From assembly GCA_018524725.1 (NCBI GenBank), contig JAEUWP010000002.1:124001-188000 (forward strand): a DNA stretch of 64,000 nucleotides, given 5' to 3'. Each line of letters opens with the position of its first letter. The stretch's first letter is position 1. Of the stretch, positions 58,431-64,000 are shown piece by piece. The stretch comes from Podaxis mareebaensis. Taxonomy: Eukaryota > Basidiomycota > Agaricomycetes > Agaricales > Agaricaceae. The notes beneath the pieces were generated by a model. That model saw only the letters and a list, made by a program, of their open reading frames with translations. It had not been told where the DNA came from and searched no databases. The position numbers and the translations under genes were made by a program.

Positions 58431-60582
58431 CGCAACACCAACGATCCTCCATTCTCTCTGGAATAGCTGCGACCGTAGCTTCGGAAGATAGCAACGACGT
58501 CACATCCTCTTTTTGGTGTATAGACAGCTTCGCACACACCCTACCATTATTAAGATGTCCAATGAATCTTCCTGGCATTCTTTACGAGCAGTCATACTCC
58601 ATAATCATCTTATAACATGACGCATGTAGCTACGCCTGTTCTAATGCTGTTTCTGATTCGACTTTTCGTCTATTTCTCCATAGGACCCAGGATGGTTTAA
58701 TTCGGTGTACTTAGGCGTGTTCTTGGCTTATATGATCGACATAATTACGGCCTCCTACGTGCCTCACGCCTAAGACATGCGTAAAGATGCACGTTGCGTA
58801 TGACGCTCGTATCAGGTATTGAATTGGCGTGTCGATCAGCAGCATTCGACGACTGAAGATCTGGGGTATTGTAAGACATACCGGGGGTACGAACCGTTTC
58901 GTTCTCCGCATTGGGTCACTTGGCAAACTAGAGCTGGAGAACGGATGGCGATGGTTGGCAGTAGGAGGTGGTCAAGCGTCTGTAAAGCCGCAGTCAGAGT
59001 TTTTGACGGAGATAGCGGCAGGTTCGCAAGCATCTTGGAATTTGGAATAGGCAAGGGGCCGGTTGGAGGTACGATTGCCGATATAGATAGAGTTGCAGTT
59101 GATGAAGGGGTAATGAAAGGGGATAATGACGGAGTGGCTTCTTCGCGTAAGCTCAATGAGGCTATCAGTAGGTTTGTCAATTGAGCGACGCAGTTCCGGA
59201 TATATCGTGATGCGCGCTGCTCTGGAACTCAGAGAAGTGATTTACAATGGCGGGTTCAGAGGGCCTTCTAAGTGAGATCATTTGGTCTAGACCGACGGAG
59301 AGTGTGTATTATTGCTCTCTTCCTGACGCCGGTACGGCAGCTCTTTCCCTCCTTTGGCACAGTTACTCGAGCTCACCGTTTTCCCTGCAGCTGGACCCAT
59401 AGCCGCACCTCGAAAGACGTCACGAAAACTCAATAACGCAGATATGAATTGCTCCGAGTTTAGCTACCTTCGCGCAACTCGGGTTGTCCAAGAATAGGAG
59501 CGTCGGGTTTGGCTCCCGTAACATCACATCGAAAGCCGACCATATATACCAGAATTGGTTATATGTGCGCAATTATTAGGAGAGAGGCCGCAGCACTTTG
59601 AGAACCCTTTGTTTGTGGAGTGAATCCAACACCATGTACAAGTACACCCGCCCTGCCGGGCACGGCAGGTATGTCAGTCGAGACATGCTAAAGCGGAGAT
59701 TAATGAGAAAAATGGCGTCCCATCGGGGTATACGTCGGTGGGGAGATATACGGGGAAACTACGAGCGTCGCCCAAACACATTCCTGTTTAACACTGAAAA
59801 CCATGGGAGCTTCTGGCTGGATTTCATTTACATCGCTCTTCTGCTTAGTGGCGATTGCAAATCCAGTTACGTGTCCTTAGTTCTCCGCGTGGTGCTGTGC
59901 AGGCGGCGAGCCTTGGCATGGTGAATTGCTTTCGCCCTTTGGGTCCATGGATAATAGATCTTGCCAGCGGTAGGGTTTTCGATATGTGATGGACTTCTAG
60001 GCATACAGATGTGGCGTTGTGGACCCTGTGCTCCTTGTGGCGAGCCAGCTCGACGGTTACTTTATCATCTACAGGCAACCCGAGTACTCATCGCCGTCAG
60101 CCGGAGGGTAATCAAGAAGCGCACAGAACTAATAGCTATGGATGATGCGGTCCATTAGGGGACCTTCCTTGACTAGCCGATTACATCGGCATTGTTTTGC
60201 TAAGAACAAGGTCGAAAGCGGGAGAGCTCCAGCCTCTGTCGAATGAAAAAGAGGAGAAAGGGAATTAGTTTGTGCTCTTTGATTTTCTATTCCGGCAGCA
60301 AAAGTGTACCAAGGGTCGCTGTATGACACACCCCAGTCCAGGGTGATACGATCATAGGCGTAGCTTTCCGCATTGTCGCGCCCGCCTCCGTCGTCGATTC
60401 TGCTTCAGAAACTCCTTCGATCATGTTTCCTATTCCAAGCACATTTTGATCTGGGAAATGGATATCTGGCGAACGATTAGTAAACGATCGTTTGGGGAGC
60501 ATCTCGTGTATTCGGGATGCACAGAGATACACTATACATGCCACCATTGTCTGTTTCCGACATTATATGATTACTGAGGCAC
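58431..60582. other. Intergenic, no supported gene
   Basis: A minus-strand frame (58836-59180) and a plus-strand frame (58819-59184) overlap. Neither has motif or splice support. Nothing else clear. Confidence 0.45.
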
Positions 60583-63081
60583 TCATTGTCCTGTGAAACG
60601 ACCAACGCTCTCCCAAAACCTGCAAAACGTGTCAATAAGCCGCCCCAACTAGAACGATAGCCCAATCACTCACCTACACCTGTCCAACACGTCTTCGTTC
60701 GTCCGTATGGTCTTAATCAAGGGTTGCCCATCCTTAGTCCGATTAAACAACATCTCTGTCATTCCCCTATTACTAGACCACCGATTCCAAACCGGAGTTC
60801 CGTTATTCTTCGGGTCCCGAAACACCGCAAAGTTTAGGAATGAGCTTGAGAATGCTGTGTCGAAGTCAGGATTCTTGAATGCGGGACCATCGCCTTGCCT
60901 AAGATCGTATATAATTCGAAATAAATTCAAATTTCTCAAAATTGGAGACGCATGCTCCGAATGCTCACGAAGGCCAGTAATACGGTACGTCGACGATATG
61001 GTCACCGGGAGGTACGGCAAATTCGCTCTACGAAGCAATGTTAGAAAAAAATGCCAAAGGTTTCAGCTTCAAGTCACCTCACCTTGTAAGCCTTCCCGTC
61101 GAACGCTCTCAGTAACCAATACGTCGGGCAAATCAGTATGGCTGGACGAAGCCACCCTATCTTCAGTCTTGACTTCACTCCACCGAGCACTAAAAACTCA
61201 CCTTCGCCATGCACAGCAACAGCCTGATTCGTCATCGTCATAGTTTCGTTCCCGCCTGGATCCTGTCGTATGGAACCATACAATTTGATGGCTCGTTGAA
61301 TCTCCCCATCTCCAAGCTTGGGGAAGAGATTCTTGATATACTGAGACAACGGTAGCGGGTTCGCGGGGTTCACAAAATGAATGCCCTCGAACGTATTCGC
61401 GTTGGCCATTACGACTTCCTGATGACATATACTCCAGTTCATCCTTATGAAAGAGAGGAGCGAGGACATACGACACCGTTAAACTTCCCTTCCCGTAACA
61501 GCTCTGACATCCTTTTGGTGATAAATTTTCCACCGACGACCGGCACGAATGTGAACGTCCCGAAGAACCCAGCGAGGGTTATATCGTTGTTGATTTGTGC
61601 CAGTACTTCCGCAGGTGTTGAACGAAGGCATGCTAATTTATCATCGACCTCGTCACATCTGTCAAGAGCCAGAATAAACGTTCAGACACGCCCTCGAAGC
61701 AAGGACGTTCTTACTACTTACCCGACCTTCTGGACCACCCGTCCATATATTTCCTGGTAGAAATACACCCTGTCAGAACTACGTTTCGGAGGGGATGGAC
61801 GAGTCATACCTCCGGTATAGGATCATCGTATCTGTACTGAGAAGGCAAGAAATCCGAACTCGAGATGATACTCTTGAACAGGCGAGGTTTGGTGTTGCCT
61901 CCATTAGCAACCATGTGTTGAACGCTCGAACCCGCTCCTGCGTCACATAGCCATACATAAATACCCCCGTTCCAGACAAAAACAGGACGCACCCACCAGC
62001 AGACTGTCCCCATACAACAACGGACCCGGGGTCCCCACCAAATTTACTAATCTAGGCTCAATGTCAGCAAAGCTTCCCCTTCCCCTACGACGACCGTGAA
62101 ACTTACATGCTCATGAACCCATTTCAACGCAAACTGCTGATCCACTACACCTCACGCCCTCAGCCATCAGAGAAGAGACACAAAGAAAAACAAAAAGACT
62201 CACACAACCCAACATTCAACTCTCCCCTCCTCCCAATCTCCCTTCCAGCCAAAAAACCAAACAATCCAAGTCGATACTGTATAACCACAACCACAACCGG
62301 CATACCCAAGGGCGACTCCCGTATCAAATCATTCCCGTCAAAAAAGTCGATGTTTGATATCCCAGAGGCACTACCACGACTGTACCCCCCTCTACAAACC
62401 GTCCGCAAAAAGTATCAACGCAGGTAAGTGAAAGCGTTCGGAAAGGAAGAAAAAAACGTACCCGTGTATCCAAACTATAACAGGAAGCTTGCGGCGTGTC
62501 ACCGTCTGGTTGTTGAATGTCCCAGGAACATAGACGCTTCATTCCAAGCAGAACGTACATAACATAACACATAACATAAGCTTGCTAACCAATTCCACCA
62601 ACAAGTTCCCAAGAACTCACTTCAGGAACAGACAGTCCTCATTCATCCCCGGCGGATCAATTACACCTCGCCTCTCCCGCGGTAATCTCCTCCCGACCTC
62701 TCTTTCAGAATTCCTTTTCGTGTTAACCACGAAGGGCGAGAAGTTGCCCGACCCAGATGCGCTAGCCCCAATACACCTCTCAGGCAGCCTATCCGCATGC
62801 GAGGCTTGCCCTCGGACGGGCAGGGGGGGCTGAGGTGCATCCCATCTCAACTCACCAACGGGTGCCCTCGCGAACCGTACACCGAGAAACTCCGTGTTTC
62901 CCGTGGAGGGGTTAACATGTCCCTGATATCGTGCGTAGCCCAAGTCTATTATCAAGCTATTTGCGCCGACGTTGCCAGATATCGGTGTCACAGAAGTAGG
63001 CGCCACCGCAGTTTTAGTCGGTGATACCAAAAAAACCAGCCAGAGTACGAGCCCAGAAATTGAGTCCCTGAGCTTGAGCAT
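60583..63081 (-). CDS. Secreted type-B carboxylesterase/lipase
   Basis: The ATG at 63081 opens a signal peptide (MLKLRDSISGLVLWLVFLVS). Exons then give LIIDLGYARYQGHVNPSTGN, FLGVRFARAPVGELRW, NEDCLFLK, LPVIVWIHGGGYSRGSASG (oxyanion hole), VVIQYRLGLFGFLAG, DQQFALKWVHEHISKFGGDP, and the nucleophile elbow VWGQSAGG. Further on come GFFGTFTFVPVVGGKFITKR, NTFEGIHFVN and PPGDHIVDVPYYW, the likely catalytic His, and FSSSFLNFAVFRDP near the end (TGA at 60583-60585). It should hydrolyse esters or lipids outside the cell. Substrate unknown. The introns are small and the frame looks intact. Confidence 0.88.
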
Positions 63082-63775
63082 ATTTCACTGCGGAACCCGA
63101 TCCTCTCTTCTGCACCCTAGATATAAGTAGAACTTCGTGAGATACCGGAGCTGGGAAAAGATGTGTACACTTGATGTCGAGAAGTGCGGCGCATGCTTGT
63201 ACTGTTATTCCAACGCTTCCTTGTTCCATTCGTACCGAACTTCTTGTGGTTCTCAGCCCACGGGTTGGACGGAGAATTCGCACAGGCAGTCCGGAAATAC
63301 GACGCTGTGCTAGGCGGAAAGAGATCCGCTGATCAAGACTGCCAAAAGGAGGAAACATGCCGCATAGCCGCAGATCCCGTCCCTTGAGCTGGACGGAATC
63401 ATCCATGTCAACTTGTTAAGCCCCCGCACTGAAAATTTATCCAAGTAGCGCGTACATACAAACCAGTTGCGATGTAATATTAAAATATTCCAGCCGGACA
63501 AAACACTGTACACATTACTACTACGATCCATCAGGACAGAACGACACAGCAAGAGATATACTCGCAATACATACTTTAGAATATTCGGTTCTTCGATTAT
63601 CCTCCCCAAGCAAATCCAGTAAACCTATCACAATCCAAACCATTCCAATCGAAAGGAAAAAGCAATCATGGTTACAACGACGCAAGTCATGTATAGGCGC
63701 AAGAAGCAAGCCATATGCGAAATATTCAAGAATCAAGAAGGGAGAAGCGAACACTCAAGTTCGAACGTGCTACCC
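63082..63775. other. Intergenic, no gene seen
   Basis: Includes the upstream region of the esterase. Minus-strand frames at 63014-63406 and 63310-63609 have no motif. Confidence 0.5.
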
Positions 63776-64000
63776 TCAATTCTTGTCAGCGCCCTTCCGA
63801 GGGTCCTCGCTCGGCTTGATACCTCCACTAGACGATCTATTTCCCAACCTCGGTCTGCCACTGCCTAGGCCGCCCAGAATGGCGCCAGATGTTACCGCAG
63901 GAGGTGCACCGAGCGGTGACGGAGGAGCCTCCGCGGTGGGAGTCGGGGGGTTACTGGCGCGCTTTCGACCCAGTATGTTCAAGCTCCATCGTTTCTTCTT
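63776..64000 (-). CDS. C-terminal end of a gene running past the right edge
   Basis: An open frame enters from the right edge as KKKRWSLNILGRKRASNPPT, continues with a Pro/Gly/Ala-rich tail (LGAPPAVTSGAILGGLGSG) and stops at TGA (63776-63778 on the plus strand). There is no ATG in the visible part, so it is the 3' end only. Composition suggests a disordered tail. Function unknown. Confidence 0.6.
   Translation of the reverse strand, partial: KKKRWSLNILGRKRASNPPTPTAEAPPSPLGAPPAVTSGAILGGLGSGRPRLGNRSSSGGIKPSEDPRKGADKN

Noticed and set aside
58400..58440. Possible tRNA T-arm (reverse complement of GGACTTGAACACCC)
   Set aside because: The loop is too long and no acceptor, D or anticodon arms can be paired around it.
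1..64000. CRISPR arrays, rRNA, bacterial-style operons or phage genes
   Set aside because: None seen. All recognised genes are eukaryotic and most contain introns.

Overview
The window is nuclear DNA of a filamentous basidiomycete, most likely an Agaricomycete. Nearly every gene is broken by many 45-75 bp introns with GTRNGT donors, CTNAY-like branch points and YAG acceptors. The protein families also fit: MPDU1, DUF6534 membrane proteins, an AT-hook/DUF6729 protein, F-box proteins and GH10 xylanase. There are no operons. I found no rRNA, tRNA, CRISPR array or prokaryotic signal. Splice models were made by eye, using reading-frame continuity and family motifs.

Layout. 0-7 kb: the 5' part of an ABHD11/Imo32-type hydrolase (minus), then two tandem paralogous flavin-dependent monooxygenases (plus). 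7.7-9.8 kb: a small proline-rich protein and a secreted GH10 xylanase (minus). 10-21 kb: an accessory block made of two diverged direct copies of a 4-6 kb segment. Each copy carries a secreted Ser/Thr-rich ricin-B-type lectin gene, and a third linker-free lectin gene follows. Copy A was invaded by a 606 bp foldback element flanked by TA. 21-27 kb: two large low-complexity proteins, head to head. 27.4-32.6 kb: MPDU1, an F-box protein and a coiled-coil hypothetical protein. 32.8-38.2 kb: homogentisate 1,2-dioxygenase and a transketolase-family enzyme (both minus). 38.2-42 kb: gene-poor, with one tiny two-exon ORF. 42-45.5 kb: the AT-hook/DUF6729 protein and a decayed protein kinase. 47.2-49.9 kb: a strongly divergent beta-tubulin paralogue with about 25 introns. 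50.9-58.4 kb: the SDH assembly factor SDHAF3, cyanase, a hypothetical protein and a DUF6534 membrane protein. 60.6-63.1 kb: a secreted type-B carboxylesterase. 63.8 kb to the end: the C-terminus of a further minus-strand gene.

How the genes fit together. The conserved metabolic genes (HGD in tyrosine/phenylalanine catabolism, cyanase, SDHAF3, MPDU1) look like ordinary single-copy genes. The secreted proteins (xylanase, lectins, esterase) fit a saprotrophic or plant-associated life. I see no evidence for a cluster acting as one pathway. The most unusual items are the foldback element with CpG-transition differences between its arms, the lectin duplication with patchy homogenisation and a coding minisatellite in only one copy, and the divergent beta-tubulin.
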